Part shown: positions 42,676 through 52,686 of the stretch, in pieces
Position numbering within the stretch: position 1 is the stretch's first letter
Layout of the letters: each line of letters starts with the position of its first letter
Program-made: the position numbers and the translations under genes
Origin: Rhizobium sp. WSM4643
GTDB taxonomy: Bacteria; Pseudomonadota; Alphaproteobacteria; Rhizobiales; Rhizobiaceae
DNA: 64,000 nucleotides
Reading direction: 5' to 3'
NCBI RefSeq assembly: GCF_025152745.1
Contig: NZ_CP104040.1
Span: 3,472,001-3,536,000 of the forward strand
Notes under the pieces: model-generated
What the model was told of the DNA's origin: nothing
Database searches by the model: none
What the model saw: only the letters and a program-made list of their open reading frames with translations

Positions 42676-43369
42676 TTGCGACCTTTCCCGGAACGGCGGT
42701 GGGCATCCGCCCTGGATTTCGCCAATACGGTCGACAATCGGGGGGATCGACGGGGACCCGATCTCCTGCACTCGTATGATGATGTCGTCGTCCTCGCACC
42801 ACGGCCCGGCCTCATAGATGAAGAACAAATGGCCGGACTTAGTGCGTTTGCTAAAGCTCATCCCCCGCAGAGCCGAGACCTCATTGAAAGAAGCGGTGAT
42901 CCTTCGTGAAGCAATCTATACGCTCTTCCTATCGGAAGACGCTCGCCAGCCTTACCCGGATCTAGCTTCCGAAATCGTCCACGACATTGCCAAGAGGGCT
43001 CGCGCCCGGCAGGTGCTATCCAAAACCGAGGACGGTTTTCGGTGGCTGCTGCCTCTTAAGGACCCGGGCGACCTCGTTGCGCTGTTCGCCGTTTCGGCAA
43101 GTGATTTGATCACCGGGCGCAATGGGCGCCGCCTCATCCGGGAATGCAAAGGCGATAATTGCGGGTGGTTGTTTCTCGTTACGTCAAAGAGCGGACGGCG
43201 GCTTTGGTGTTTCCGAGGCCACCTGCGGTACGCACGCACGCGTAAAGCGGTTTTGAACGAAGCATCGATAGAGATGCGGAAGTCATTTGCTGCGGCTCTT
43301 GATGAGATACGAACCACGGGCTTCACAGCCTCTCTTTCCAAGATGCTGAAAGTCGGCCTTGTGGTGTAA
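42676..43369 (+). pseudogene. CGNR zinc-finger regulator with at least two frameshifts
   Basis: One frame gives the ABATE-domain start (ALDFANTVDNRG ... LLHSYDDVVVLAPRPGLIDEEQ), then another frame gives LKEAVILREAIYTLF ... RECKGDNCGWLFLVTSKSGRR. The switch falls at a C5 run at 42862-42866, where one C fewer would join them. A second slip at the T run 43210-43212 would restore TCG then Cys-Gly near the CGNR motif, which is otherwise read as GHLRY. Intact relatives are transcription regulators of about 180-200 aa. It is most likely a decayed gene. Confidence 0.7.
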
Positions 43370-43391
43370 CCCACAACAGATCTCTGCGACC

Positions 43392-43787
43392 TCAAGAACC
43401 GCTTTCGCCTTCGCCGTTGGGAGCCAGCGCAGAACGGATGTAATCAAGCAAAAACTGTCCGTTGAACGGTTTTGTCAGGCAGCCGACGACATCCGCGTCC
43501 AATGCTGACGCGCCCATATTATTTTCCGGGAAGGCGGTGATCAGAATAGTCGGAATGCTCTTGCCCAGTGCGACGAGCCGGCGGTGCAGATCGAGTCCGC
43601 TCGTTCCGGGCATATTGATGTCCGTCACGAGGCAGGCCGTGCGGCGGATATGAGGCGACATCAAGAAATCATCAGCGGATGAAAAAGACTCGGCGTCAAA
43701 TCCCATCGACCTCATGAGCCCCTTTATAGCGTCCCGCATCGACTCGTCGTCGTCGACGATCGCAATCAGAGGTCTCTTGATTGGCAC
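43392..43787 (-). CDS. Single-domain response regulator (FixJ-type receiver)
   Basis: Stand-alone receiver domain, 131 aa, no output domain. The acidic pocket is IVDDDE near residue 11, the phosphoacceptor Asp56 is in VTDINMPG, Thr/Ser in ILITAF and Lys106 in LTKPF complete the active site. Such proteins act as phosphate sinks or adaptors. It is divergent from the NarL/FixJ-type regulator at 44202 and near the large sensor kinase at 45436, which may be its phosphodonor. Confidence 0.9.
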   Translation of the reverse strand: MPIKRPLIAIVDDDESMRDAIKGLMRSMGFDAESFSSADDFLMSPHIRRTACLVTDINMPGTSGLDLHRRLVALGKSIPTILITAFPENNMGASALDADVVGCLTKPFNGQFLLDYIRSALAPNGEGESGS

Positions 43788-44201
43788 TGCCGCCTCCCAA
43801 CTTCGCCGGCCGGCATCGTGCCGAATTAGCGTTGTGGCGCGCTTGACTGGAGGGGTTTAGTATTGAACGGCGACAAAAGCGTCGCAAGCTATACAATCGT
43901 ATAGATTGTCTAAGACTTGCGCGCGCTTCATCGCCGGACATGTGGCGCATCGGCAAGCCATGGCAGACTGCTGGACGCGCAAGCGCTTTTGCGGCCGCTC
44001 GCATCTAGCCTTGTGGCCGCGGTCGTTATCGCGCATTCTGATGTCCGAAAGAAGGCCCGTTTCGGCATTAGCGAAGGAGAGTGGAGGAGTGTTCTCATCG
44101 CGTGACCGGCCCTATGCTGGTTGGGCTTGGCGCGCTGCTGCTGCAGTGCGGGTAGATAGTATATATCCCAAAACGTCGATTCATCTTGGGAGTTCTGACG
44201 A
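43788..44201. promoter_or_regulatory. Divergent region between two response regulators
   Basis: About 410 bases with no convincing gene. A perfect dyad CTATAC-AATC-GTATAG lies at 43889-43904, about 100 bases before the single-domain regulator start, and could bind the adjacent FixJ-type regulator or overlap a promoter. Confidence 0.4.
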
Positions 44202-44840
44202 TTGACCGAGGCGCCAGCAACCATCATTGTCATCGATGATGACCCGGAGATCCGCGAGGCGCTTGGCGGTCTGCTGCGTTCCGTCGGCTTTGCCGTCAAC
44301 CTCCTTGCTTCGGTCGGCGACTTCATCAGATCTGGGCGACCCAACGGACCGACCTGTCTCGTGCTCGATGTCCGCCTTCCGGGGCAAAGCGGTCTTGATT
44401 TTCAGCTTGAGCTGTCGCGAGAAAATATTCAGTTGCCGATCGTCTTCATCACCGGGCACGGCGACATTCCCATGTCAGTCAAGGCGATGAAAGGGGGCGC
44501 GGTCGAGTTCCTAACGAAACCGTTCCGAGACCAGGATTTGCTCGATGCCGTTCACGTCGGCCTGGCGCGCGACCGCGCGTGGCTTGAAAATGAAAAGTCC
44601 TTGGCGACGGTCAGAGCGCGTTTCGATAGCCTGACGCCGCGGGAACGCGAGGTGATGGCTTTGGTGGTGACCGGACGACTCAACAAGCAAATTGCAAGTG
44701 ATCTAGGCGTGAGCGAGATTACCGTGAAGGTTCACCGCAGCCAGGTCATGCAGAAGATGGGTACCAGATCCCTGCCGGAACTCGCGCGTATGGCTGACAA
44801 GCTGATGCTCGCGCCGGGAAAGCCGCAAACGCACTCGTAA
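44202..44840 (+). CDS. FixJ/NarL-type response regulator
   Basis: Two-domain response regulator, 212 aa. The receiver has IVIDDDPE, phosphoacceptor Asp56 in VLDVRLPG, and Lys106 in LTKPF. The C-terminal LuxR-type helix-turn-helix at about residues 143-205 reads LTPREREVMALVVTG and KQIASDLGVSEITVKVHRS. The proposed start is a TTG with GGAG nine bases upstream. The protein resembles FixJ-like regulators paired with GAF/PAS-histidine kinases; the large kinase gene starting about 600 bases downstream on the same strand is the natural partner. Confidence 0.9.
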   Translation: MTEAPATIIVIDDDPEIREALGGLLRSVGFAVNLLASVGDFIRSGRPNGPTCLVLDVRLPGQSGLDFQLELSRENIQLPIVFITGHGDIPMSVKAMKGGAVEFLTKPFRDQDLLDAVHVGLARDRAWLENEKSLATVRARFDSLTPREREVMALVVTGRLNKQIASDLGVSEITVKVHRSQVMQKMGTRSLPELARMADKLMLAPGKPQTHS

Positions 44841-45435
44841 AAGTCTTGGCTCTGCGTATAGCTCACCCCCTCCCCATTGGTAATCGATCCTTCCTGGTGG
44901 CCGATAGCCCCGGCGAGAGCCCTCCTCTATGATGCGGGTTTTCGTCCTCCACCTCCTCCTCCCAGGCCGTATCGCTCCCGATCGGCCCACCTTGAGCCTC
45001 CCCACGCGGCGGGAGGCTCTGGCTCCCTTTAGGCCTCAGAGCGGGCAAGACACTTTCGTCTTCAACAGCGACAACGAATCGCAACCGTTGGCACGACACG
45101 CCGAAGCACGCCGATGTTGACCATGTGCTGGCCTTGTATCTTAGGCGACTCCGCGGCCGTACCACCTGCCCGGCTGCTGGGTAAGACAAGGAGAGAGACC
45201 GTCACCCCGATCGTCGTCGGACCCGGACGACGTCGCCGACATGTCGATCGCCGAGCGGAAGTTCGCTGATGGGTATCCGTGCCGGTATCCCAAGGTATCG
45301 CAAGACCAAACCACAGTATAATTTCCCGTCGTCCCTTCCGTCGCTAGTGTCTACTCGTTGCCTCGGGCAGGTAGCGAATCCCCCCGTTGCTACCACTAAG
45401 CTTCGGCGCTCCTCCATCCGAAGCTCTGTGGGGCC
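44841..45435. other. Intergenic region without a supported gene
   Basis: About 595 bases. Several short frames exist on both strands, none with a ribosome site and recognisable content. The promoter of the large kinase gene is expected here. Confidence 0.45.
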
Positions 45436-48400
45436 ATGACCCGCCTGACCGCCCAGCAGCCGCTGGGCGGTCTTTCGTATAGGTGCACCACGAACGGGTG
45501 GGCGATGGCCGCTCGTTGTTGGGACGAACAGGCGAGATGTGCTAAAGAGGTGGGGAAGTGGCCGAGGTTCGTCATATGTGCTCGCTTTTGCCAATTTGAC
45601 TGGACGGATCTCCGAAATGAAAGTGGCAGTGCCGGAAGCACATCCTCTTTCTTCGGCGTTGGTGGAGATAGGAGTTTGGAGGTTCTTTGGGAGGATGGTG
45701 ATCGCGTGTTCCACCGTGAACGGCGCCGGGGTGCCGACGGCAAGTGGAACCAGGTACTGGTCGTACTTTCGGCGCTCGAACACCCGACACCTACGAGCCT
45801 CGGCCGCCTCGACCATGAATATGGATTGAAGGATGAGCTCGATAGCGCATGGGCGGTGCGACCGCTTGAGTTGGTACGCGAAGGCGGGCGTACCATGCTG
45901 GTGCTTGAAGATCCGGGGAGCGAGCCGCTCGCCGGGCGGCTCGGAACGGCAATGGAAACGGAGCTTTTCCTGCGCATTGGGATCGGCATCGCCGCCGCGC
46001 TCGGTGGGGCCCACCAGCACGGTCTCGTTCACAAGGACATCAAACCGGCCAATATCCTGGTAACGGGCACGGGCACCGAGGTGCGGCTAACAGGCTTCGG
46101 GATCGCCTCGCGTCTCTCCCGCGAGCGGCAGACGCACGAGCCGCCCCAAGTGGTCGCCGGAACGCTCGCCTATATGGCCCCCGAGCAGACCGGGCGCATG
46201 AACCGCTCCGTCGATTCCCGCAGCGACCTTTATGCGCTCGGCGTGACGCTCTACGAAATGCTGACCGGCAGCCTGCCGTTCTCCGCCTCCGACCCGATGG
46301 AATGGGTGCATTGCCACATTGCACGACGGCCGACACCGCCCGACGAGCGGGTGGCGGATGTTTCACCGGCAGTCTCGGCCATCGTCATGAAGCTGCTCTC
46401 CAAGACGGCCGAGGAACGATACCAGACGGCAGGCGGCGTCGAGCACGATCTGAGCCGCTGTCTCAGCGAGTGGGAAACGCAGCGCCGGATTGACGCATTC
46501 CCGCTCGGCGAACGCGACATCCCGAACCGCCTGCTGATTCCCGAGAAGTTATACGGGCGGGAGCACGAGGTCGAGACGTTGCTCACTGCCTTCGACCGCG
46601 TGGTGTCGAGCGGGGCGCCGGAGTTGGTGTTGGTCTCTGGCTATTCCGGCATCGGCAAGTCGGCGGTGGTCAATGAACTCCACAAAGCTCTGGTGCCGCC
46701 GCGCGGCCTTTTTGCGTCCGGCAAGTTCGATCAGTACAAGCGCGACATTCCATATGCGACCCTGGCGCAGGCGTTTCAGAGCCTTGTCCGGGAGCTTCTC
46801 GCGAAGAGCGACGCCGATTTGGCACTCTGGCGCGAGACGCTGAGAGAGGCGCTGGGGTCGAACGGACGACTGATGGTCGACCTCGTCCCCGAACTGAAAC
46901 TCATCATCGGCAACCAACCGCCGGTCGCTGAACTTCCGCCACAGGATGCGGAACGGCGATTCGAGCTGGTATTCCGGCGGTTCATCGGTGTCTTCGCCCA
47001 GCCGGAACATCCGCTGGCGCTTTTTCTGGATGACTTGCAGTGGCTTGATGCGGCGACGCTCGATCTGCTGGAAGATCTCTTGACCCGGTCGGATCTGCAA
47101 CACCTGATGTTGGTTGGTGCCTATCGCGACAACGAAGTCACCGCCGCCCACCCGCTCATGCGGAAACTTGACGCGATCAAAACCGCCGGTGGCAAGGTCG
47201 CGGAGATCACGCTTGCGCCGCTTACCAAAGACCATCTCCGGCAGTTGACTGTGGATGCGCTCCACTGTCAGACCGATCGTGCAGCCCCGCTCTCACAAAT
47301 GATGCACGAAAAGACCGGCGGCAATCCGTTCTTCGTCCGTCAGTTCCTATTTTCGCTCACCGAAGAGGGAATGCTCGCCTTCGATCATGACACGGCATGC
47401 TGGTCCTGGGATCTCGGGCGCATTCACGCCAAGGGATACACCGACAACGTCGTGCACCTCATGGTCGGCAAGCTTGAGCGCCAGCCGCCCGAAACGCGGG
47501 AAGCGTTGCAGCAGTTCGCCTGCCTTGGAAACATAGCAGATATTGCGACGCTCTCACTCGTCCTCGGGATATCAGAGGAGCAAGTCGCCGGCGCCTTATC
47601 GCCTGCCGTCGCTCATGAACTGCTCGAGCAGTTGGCAGACGCATACCGGTTCGTCCACGATCGCGTTCAGGAAGCCGCCTATTCGCTGATCCCGAAGGAG
47701 CGACGCGGAGAGTTGCACCTCCGCATTGGGAGGCTGCTTGCTGCGAACACCGCGCCGGAGCTGATTGACGATTATGTTTTCGAGATTGTCAGTCAACTCA
47801 ATCGAGGAGCCGCACTGATCACCTCAACTAAGGAGCGCGAGCAATTGGCCGAGTTCAATCTGCTGGCCGGCAAGCGCGCAAAGGCGTCGACGGCATACGC
47901 CTCGGCGCTCAACTATTTTGTAGCAGGCACGACGCTCCTGCCGGAAGACGCCTGGGAGCGCCAGCGCCAACTGGCCTTCGCACTTGAGCTGAACCGAGCC
48001 GAATGCGAGTTCCAACTTGGCGCGTTGCCGGACGCGGAGGAGCGATTAGCACAGCTTTCCAATCGTGCTGTCTGCTCCGACGATCAGGCTGCTGTCGCCT
48101 GCCTGCGCATCGAACTCTATGCTGCGCTCGGTCAGACCGGCCGGTCGGCCGCGGTCGGTCTCGACCATGTGAGGCAACATCTCGGCATCGACTGGGCGCC
48201 GCATCCGGCCGACGAGGAGGTGCAACGAGAATACGGCCGAATATGGTCGCAGCTCGGGAGCCGCGCGATCGAGGAACTCATTGATCTGCCGTTGATGAGC
48301 GACCCAGCATCCTCCTCGACGCTGGATATTCTCACCCGTCTGGTTGGGGCGGTATGGCATACGGATGCGAATCTGGCTTGCATGGCAATCTGCCTGGCTG

Positions 48401-51216
48401 TGAACCTCAGCCTCGAGCGAGGCAACAGCGACGGCTCCTGCTACCATTATGTGTCGCTTGGCTATATTGCCGGACCGCGCTTCGGCGACTATGAGGCCGG
48501 ATTCAGGTTCGGTCAGCTAGGCTGCCATCTCGTCGAAAAGCACGACCTGAAGCGCTTTCAGGCCAGGACTTACAAAGACTTCGGGGCTCACGTCATACCG
48601 TGGACGAGGCATGTCAGAACCGGCCGCGACATCTTGCGGCGAGCGCTTGACATTGCCAACCAGAGCGGCGACCTCACGTTTGCCGGATACAGCTATGTCA
48701 GTTTGAATTCGAACCTGCTGGCGGCGGGAGATCCGCTTATGGAAGTGCAGCGCCAAGCGGAGATTGGCCTCACGTTCGCGCAGGAGGTGCGGTTCCAGTT
48801 CGTTGTAGATCTCGCCAGTGCGCAGCTCGGACTCGTCCGGACCCTGCGCGGGTTGACCCGCAAATTCGGCTCCTTCGACGACGAGCGATTCGACGAATTT
48901 GAGATCGAACGTCGGTTTTCCGAAAATCCGAATCTTGCGGAAACCTGCTACTTTGTCAGAAAACTGCAGGCGCGGTTTTTTGCCGGCGACTACGAGGCGG
49001 CCGTCGATGCGTCATTGCGGGCGCAGAGGCTGCCATGGACATCGGTGTCGCATTTCGAGGAAACGCCGGAGCATCATTTCTACGGTGCGTTGGCCCGGGC
49101 CGCATGCTGTGACCATGCTGTGGCTGAGCAGCGGGCGTGGCATACCGAGGCTCTGGTCGCCCACCACCGACAGCTTCAGATCTATGCGAAGAATTGCCCG
49201 GAGAACTTCGAGAGCCGAGCCGCGCTGGTCGGCGCCGAAATAGCACGCCTCGAAGCGCGCGAAATCGACGCCGTGCGTCTTTATGAACAAGCGATCCGCT
49301 CGGCGCGCGCTAACGGCTTCGTTCATCATGAAGCCCTCGCATATGAACTCGCCGCCCGCTTTTATGAACTGGGAGGCTTCGAGGATTTCGCTCGTCTCTA
49401 TCTCCGCAACGCGCGTGGCTGCTATCTGCGCTGGGGCGCCGACGGTAAGGTGCGGCAACTTGACCAACTCTATCCCGACCTGAGAGGCGAAGAGCGCGCC
49501 TCCTCTCCAACAAGCACCATCGGTGCACCGGTCGAACAGCTCGATCTCGCAACCGTTATCAAAATCTCGCAGGCAGTGTCGGGCGAGATTGTGCTTCAAA
49601 AGCTGATCGACACCGTGTTGCGCACCGCCGTTGAGCAGGCGGGCGCCGAGCGCGGCTTATTGATCCTGCCGCGTGGCGGTGAGTCACGGATCACGGCAGA
49701 AGCCACGACGGGCGGCGAAACGGTCTTGGTGCAGATGCGTGACGAGATCGTGACAGGAGACACCCTGCCGCAATCGCTCCTTCATTATGTCTTGCGCACA
49801 AGCGAAAGCGTCGTTCTCGACGACGCCATTGCTCAGAATCGGTTTTCCGCGGACCCCTACATTTGTCAACACCGTGCTCGTTCTGTTCTTTGTGTGCCGT
49901 TGCTCAATCAGGGCCAACTGGCCGGGGTACTCTATCTCGAAAACAACCTCGCCCCTCGGGTCTTCGCGCCGGCCAGGATCGCGGTGCTGAAGCTGCTCGC
50001 CTCTCAGGCAGCGATCTCACTCGAGAATACCCGGTTGTACCGCGATCTCGCTGAACGCGAAGCCAAGATCCGTCGCCTCGTCAAGGCCAACATCATCGGG
50101 ATCGTCATCTGGGATATCGAAGGTCGCATCCTCGAGGCCAACGACGCGTTTCTCCACATGGTGGGATACGACCGAGACGATCTTGCCTCGGGTCGGCTAT
50201 GCTGGACGGAGCTGACGCCGGCCGAATGGCGCGACCGCGACGCACGGACCGTCGCGGAGCTGAAGAAGATCGGGTCAGTGCAACCGTTCGAAAAGGAATA
50301 CTTTCGGAAAGATGGCAGCCGTCTGCCCGTGCTGATCGGCAGTGCTCTATTGGAAGAAAGCAGGGACGAAGGCGTCTCTTTCGTCCTCGATTTGACGGAG
50401 CGCAGGCAGGCCGAAGAGGCGTTGCGGGAGAGCGAGGAAGCATTGCGCGTGGCGCAGGGGCAACTGGCCCACGCAAACCGCGTCGCCACAATGGGTCAGC
50501 TCACAGCCTCTATCGCCCATGAAGTCAATCAACCGCTCGCCGCCTCGCTCACCAACGCCCAGGCCGGCTTGCGGTGGCTAGGTACCCATCCGCCGAATCT
50601 GGAGGAAGTGGCTCAGGCACTCGGCCGAATCGCCGAGAACGCCAATCGAGCCGGCGACGTCATTGGCCGGATCCGTGCCTTGGTCAAGAAAGAGCCGCCT
50701 CGCGATGGGCAGTTCGACCTCAATGAAGCCATTCGTCACGTCATTGCGTTGACCAGCAGTGAAGCGCATCGGCAAGGCGTCACGCTACAAACCGAATTCG
50801 CGACCAGCCTTCCGTCCGTGAAAGGAGATCGCATCCAGGTGCAACAGGTGGTCCTAAACCTGATCATGAATGCCATCGAGGCGATGAGCGGCATCGACGC
50901 AGAAGAACGCGAGCTGCTGATCAGCACCGAGTCAGAGTCCTCAGGAGGCGTGGTCGTCGGGGTGCGCGACTCGGGTCCAGGTCTCGACCCGCAGACCATG
51001 GACCGTCTATTTGAGGCTTTCTACACGACCAAATCCAGCGGCATGGGTATGGGCCTGGCGATCTGCCGCTCGATCATCGAGGCTCACGGCGGCCGGATGT
51101 GGGCAACCGCCAATGGAACTTGTGGGGCAATGTTTCTGTTCACCCTGCCTCTCGAACGAGACGAAACCATCGGCGCAAAGCCAGCCGACCAAATGGCGGC
51201 GTGGGAGACTGCGTAG
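45436..51216 (+). CDS. Trifunctional sensor: Ser/Thr-kinase-like, AAA ATPase, GAF-PAS histidine kinase
   Basis: Very large protein, 1926 aa. In order: a Ser/Thr-kinase-like domain (about 75-350), a P-loop ATPase domain with Walker A GYSGIGKS at 402-409 and Walker B LALFLDDLQWLD, a long helical TPR-like region (about 790-1340), a GAF domain (about 1375-1530), a PAS domain (about 1545-1660), and a HisKA/HATPase core with phosphoacceptor His1695 in SIAHEVNQPLAAS, N box NLIMNAIEAM, and DSGPGLD. The kinase-like domain keeps HKDIKPANIL but has TGFG (Gly220) where DFG is expected, and no glycine loop or VAIK lysine, so it is probably a pseudokinase. The true start is unsure: the first 70 residues have little family content. 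Confidence 0.92.
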   Translation: MTRLTAQQPLGGLSYRCTTNGWAMAARCWDEQARCAKEVGKWPRFVICARFCQFDWTDLRNESGSAGSTSSFFGVGGDRSLEVLWEDGDRVFHRERRRGADGKWNQVLVVLSALEHPTPTSLGRLDHEYGLKDELDSAWAVRPLELVREGGRTMLVLEDPGSEPLAGRLGTAMETELFLRIGIGIAAALGGAHQHGLVHKDIKPANILVTGTGTEVRLTGFGIASRLSRERQTHEPPQVVAGTLAYMAPEQTGRMNRSVDSRSDLYALGVTLYEMLTGSLPFSASDPMEWVHCHIARRPTPPDERVADVSPAVSAIVMKLLSKTAEERYQTAGGVEHDLSRCLSEWETQRRIDAFPLGERDIPNRLLIPEKLYGREHEVETLLTAFDRVVSSGAPELVLVSGYSGIGKSAVVNELHKALVPPRGLFASGKFDQYKRDIPYATLAQAFQSLVRELLAKSDADLALWRETLREALGSNGRLMVDLVPELKLIIGNQPPVAELPPQDAERRFELVFRRFIGVFAQPEHPLALFLDDLQWLDAATLDLLEDLLTRSDLQHLMLVGAYRDNEVTAAHPLMRKLDAIKTAGGKVAEITLAPLTKDHLRQLTVDALHCQTDRAAPLSQMMHEKTGGNPFFVRQFLFSLTEEGMLAFDHDTACWSWDLGRIHAKGYTDNVVHLMVGKLERQPPETREALQQFACLGNIADIATLSLVLGISEEQVAGALSPAVAHELLEQLADAYRFVHDRVQEAAYSLIPKERRGELHLRIGRLLAANTAPELIDDYVFEIVSQLNRGAALITSTKEREQLAEFNLLAGKRAKASTAYASALNYFVAGTTLLPEDAWERQRQLAFALELNRAECEFQLGALPDAEERLAQLSNRAVCSDDQAAVACLRIELYAALGQTGRSAAVGLDHVRQHLGIDWAPHPADEEVQREYGRIWSQLGSRAIEELIDLPLMSDPASSSTLDILTRLVGAVWHTDANLACMAICLAVNLSLERGNSDGSCYHYVSLGYIAGPRFGDYEAGFRFGQLGCHLVEKHDLKRFQARTYKDFGAHVIPWTRHVRTGRDILRRALDIANQSGDLTFAGYSYVSLNSNLLAAGDPLMEVQRQAEIGLTFAQEVRFQFVVDLASAQLGLVRTLRGLTRKFGSFDDERFDEFEIERRFSENPNLAETCYFVRKLQARFFAGDYEAAVDASLRAQRLPWTSVSHFEETPEHHFYGALARAACCDHAVAEQRAWHTEALVAHHRQLQIYAKNCPENFESRAALVGAEIARLEAREIDAVRLYEQAIRSARANGFVHHEALAYELAARFYELGGFEDFARLYLRNARGCYLRWGADGKVRQLDQLYPDLRGEERASSPTSTIGAPVEQLDLATVIKISQAVSGEIVLQKLIDTVLRTAVEQAGAERGLLILPRGGESRITAEATTGGETVLVQMRDEIVTGDTLPQSLLHYVLRTSESVVLDDAIAQNRFSADPYICQHRARSVLCVPLLNQGQLAGVLYLENNLAPRVFAPARIAVLKLLASQAAISLENTRLYRDLAEREAKIRRLVKANIIGIVIWDIEGRILEANDAFLHMVGYDRDDLASGRLCWTELTPAEWRDRDARTVAELKKIGSVQPFEKEYFRKDGSRLPVLIGSALLEESRDEGVSFVLDLTERRQAEEALRESEEALRVAQGQLAHANRVATMGQLTASIAHEVNQPLAASLTNAQAGLRWLGTHPPNLEEVAQALGRIAENANRAGDVIGRIRALVKKEPPRDGQFDLNEAIRHVIALTSSEAHRQGVTLQTEFATSLPSVKGDRIQVQQVVLNLIMNAIEAMSGIDAEERELLISTESESSGGVVVGVRDSGPGLDPQTMDRLFEAFYTTKSSGMGMGLAICRSIIEAHGGRMWATANGTCGAMFLFTLPLERDETIGAKPADQMAAWETA

Positions 51217-51515
51217 GACTAACAACTGGCCGAAGCTCTCGCAGAAAGTAGGTCTCGGCGAAGTGTTTAGGCCTTAGGCAGAGCCCCTCGTCGCCATCAC
51301 CAGACGACGAGGTGCAGCGGAGCTGGATTCACCTCTACGATGCCGCGATCGGGCCGATGGCACTGGCGAAAAGCAACGGTCGCATCGACCACCGTGCGAA
51401 ATCGCGCAACCGGAAACTGGACGGGGTTGGAGAGCATCAACATGTCTGCACCAGCTAAAGGTGCCAGGCGCCAAGCTTGCTGCTCCTCAATTCTGCACGC
51501 AAGAGGCGGTCGGGC
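51217..51515. other. Intergenic region without a supported gene
   Basis: About 300 bases after the kinase gene. No gene, repeat or terminator is evident. Confidence 0.4.
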
Positions 51516-51866
51516 TTAATGCATGCTCACGGAAATCGCTGAAGGAGTGAGATTTCCGAAGTCGTCTAGAAGACGGACAAGCCCAGCGGAGTAGCAAAAA
51601 AGATCGAACTGGGTTCCAGTAACGTATAGGATGAAGGCAGATCTCCAGGCGTGCAAAGCTTGTCCCCAGGGACACTCCATCGTGGTGCGTGGCATGACGG
51701 AAAACATCATCAAATGAGCCTCCAAGTCCGTGGACGGCCGTGATGCAATATCTGGCGGCGTGTGGAGCGGAGAGCCTGGAGCCCACGGCCAAGCTTCCCC
51801 CGATGCTCTAGGAAAAAGCGTCAATGGAATCAGCTCGATTTGGATGCGGTGGAGGTCGTGTATCAT
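51516..51866 (-). CDS. Hypothetical protein
   Basis: A 116-aa frame starting MIHDLHRIQIELIPLTLFPR at 51866 with GAAGGA eight bases upstream, which is why I trim the much longer open frame to this start. The product is rich in aromatic and hydrophobic residues (WRSAFILYVTGTQFDLFCYSAGL) without a clear membrane helix. I recognise no family. It converges with the sensor kinase. Confidence 0.4.
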   Translation of the reverse strand: MIHDLHRIQIELIPLTLFPRASGEAWPWAPGSPLHTPPDIASRPSTDLEAHLMMFSVMPRTTMECPWGQALHAWRSAFILYVTGTQFDLFCYSAGLVRLLDDFGNLTPSAISVSMH

Positions 51867-52416
51867 GGTGTCAATCCTTCGAAAGAACGCTAGGGAGCGA
51901 AGAGGCAAACGGTCCGACCCGTCGGCTCGCCGGACACCTACCCCTGGCGAACTGTGCTCAAGTCTGTTCTTGATGCAGGCATCGCGAGGCGATGAACTCC
52001 TTTGCGACCTTGATGACATTGCCGCGCGGGAGGAAGTACGACGACCGTAACAGGGCGCAGTTCGACCTGCTATTGATCTTGAGGAAGGGTCGGGTAGCGA
52101 AGAGGGAGGGGATGCCTTATACAGGGGTTTAGGAGACGCCCGTCGGGGGCCACGGTCAGAAATCAGATAGACTACCACCCGCTCCTTCCCGATAAGATGC
52201 TCTCGTCGAGAAATGTATAGACGCTTCATGCTCGAAACGCGCGGCCGAGCCGAGCATAACTCTCTAGCAGCCCGCCTGGTGCTGCCTCCGTATAAGTTGC
52301 GCATACACAAGTATGATGGCGGACCTACGCGGTTTGTTTTAGATTTTTCTCATGAGTGCAGGCTTCCCTAGGCTGGTCATGTTCGCACCGGGCGTCGGCA
52401 GCCATTGACTAGACAT
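51867..52416. other. Intergenic region without a supported gene
   Basis: About 550 bases. The minus-strand frame that covers part of it upstream of 51866 is Arg/Ser-rich and looks like chance coding. No repeats seen. Confidence 0.4.
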
Positions 52417-52444
52417 TGGAACCTTGGCCAATTTTCAGGTTCCA
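52417..52444. promoter_or_regulatory. Inverted repeat upstream of a small gene
   Basis: TGGAACC and GGTTCCA form a perfect 7-bp dyad with a 14-base spacer, 23 bases before the small gene at 52468. GGAAC also resembles the -35 of general-stress (EcfG) promoters, but the spacing to a GTT is 15-16, slightly off the usual. It may be an operator. Confidence 0.4.
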
Positions 52445-52467
52445 AAACCGTTAAGAAGGGACGCAGA

Positions 52468-52686
52468 ATGCCGACGGTATCTCCGACTCCTATCACGCCT
52501 GCGGACGAGCACGTTGTTACCGCCCGAGAAGCGCTTGAGCCCCTCTACGAGAGACTTGAGCTTCACACCGACGCCACCCTGCTGTCGGCGGCGATGGAAG
52601 CCGGATGGCCGGCCGACGAGGCAACGAAGGCGCTGGCTGCCCTTAGATTGCAAGACGCCCTCAATGTTCTTCGCCGAGGGAATTGA
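52468..52686 (+). CDS. Small hypothetical protein
   Basis: A 72-aa protein, MPTVSPTPITPADEHVVTAR ... LAALRLQDALNVLRRGN, predicted helical and soluble. AAGGGA lies about eight bases before the ATG; the open frame begins at 52405 but lacks a site there. The Ala/Leu-rich C-terminal helices (LLSAAMEAGWPADEATKAL) look like a compact helical domain. No family recognised. A perfect inverted repeat just upstream suggests regulated expression. Confidence 0.5.
   Translation: MPTVSPTPITPADEHVVTAREALEPLYERLELHTDATLLSAAMEAGWPADEATKALAALRLQDALNVLRRGN

Noticed and set aside
42604..42861. 85-codon minus-strand frame opposite the CGNR pseudogene
   Set aside because: The plus strand has clear ABATE-domain content here, so this is its shadow.
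52417..52444. General-stress (EcfG) promoter before the small gene at 52468
   Set aside because: GGAAC is present but the distance to a GTT -10 is 15-16, short of the usual spacing, so I list it only as an inverted repeat.
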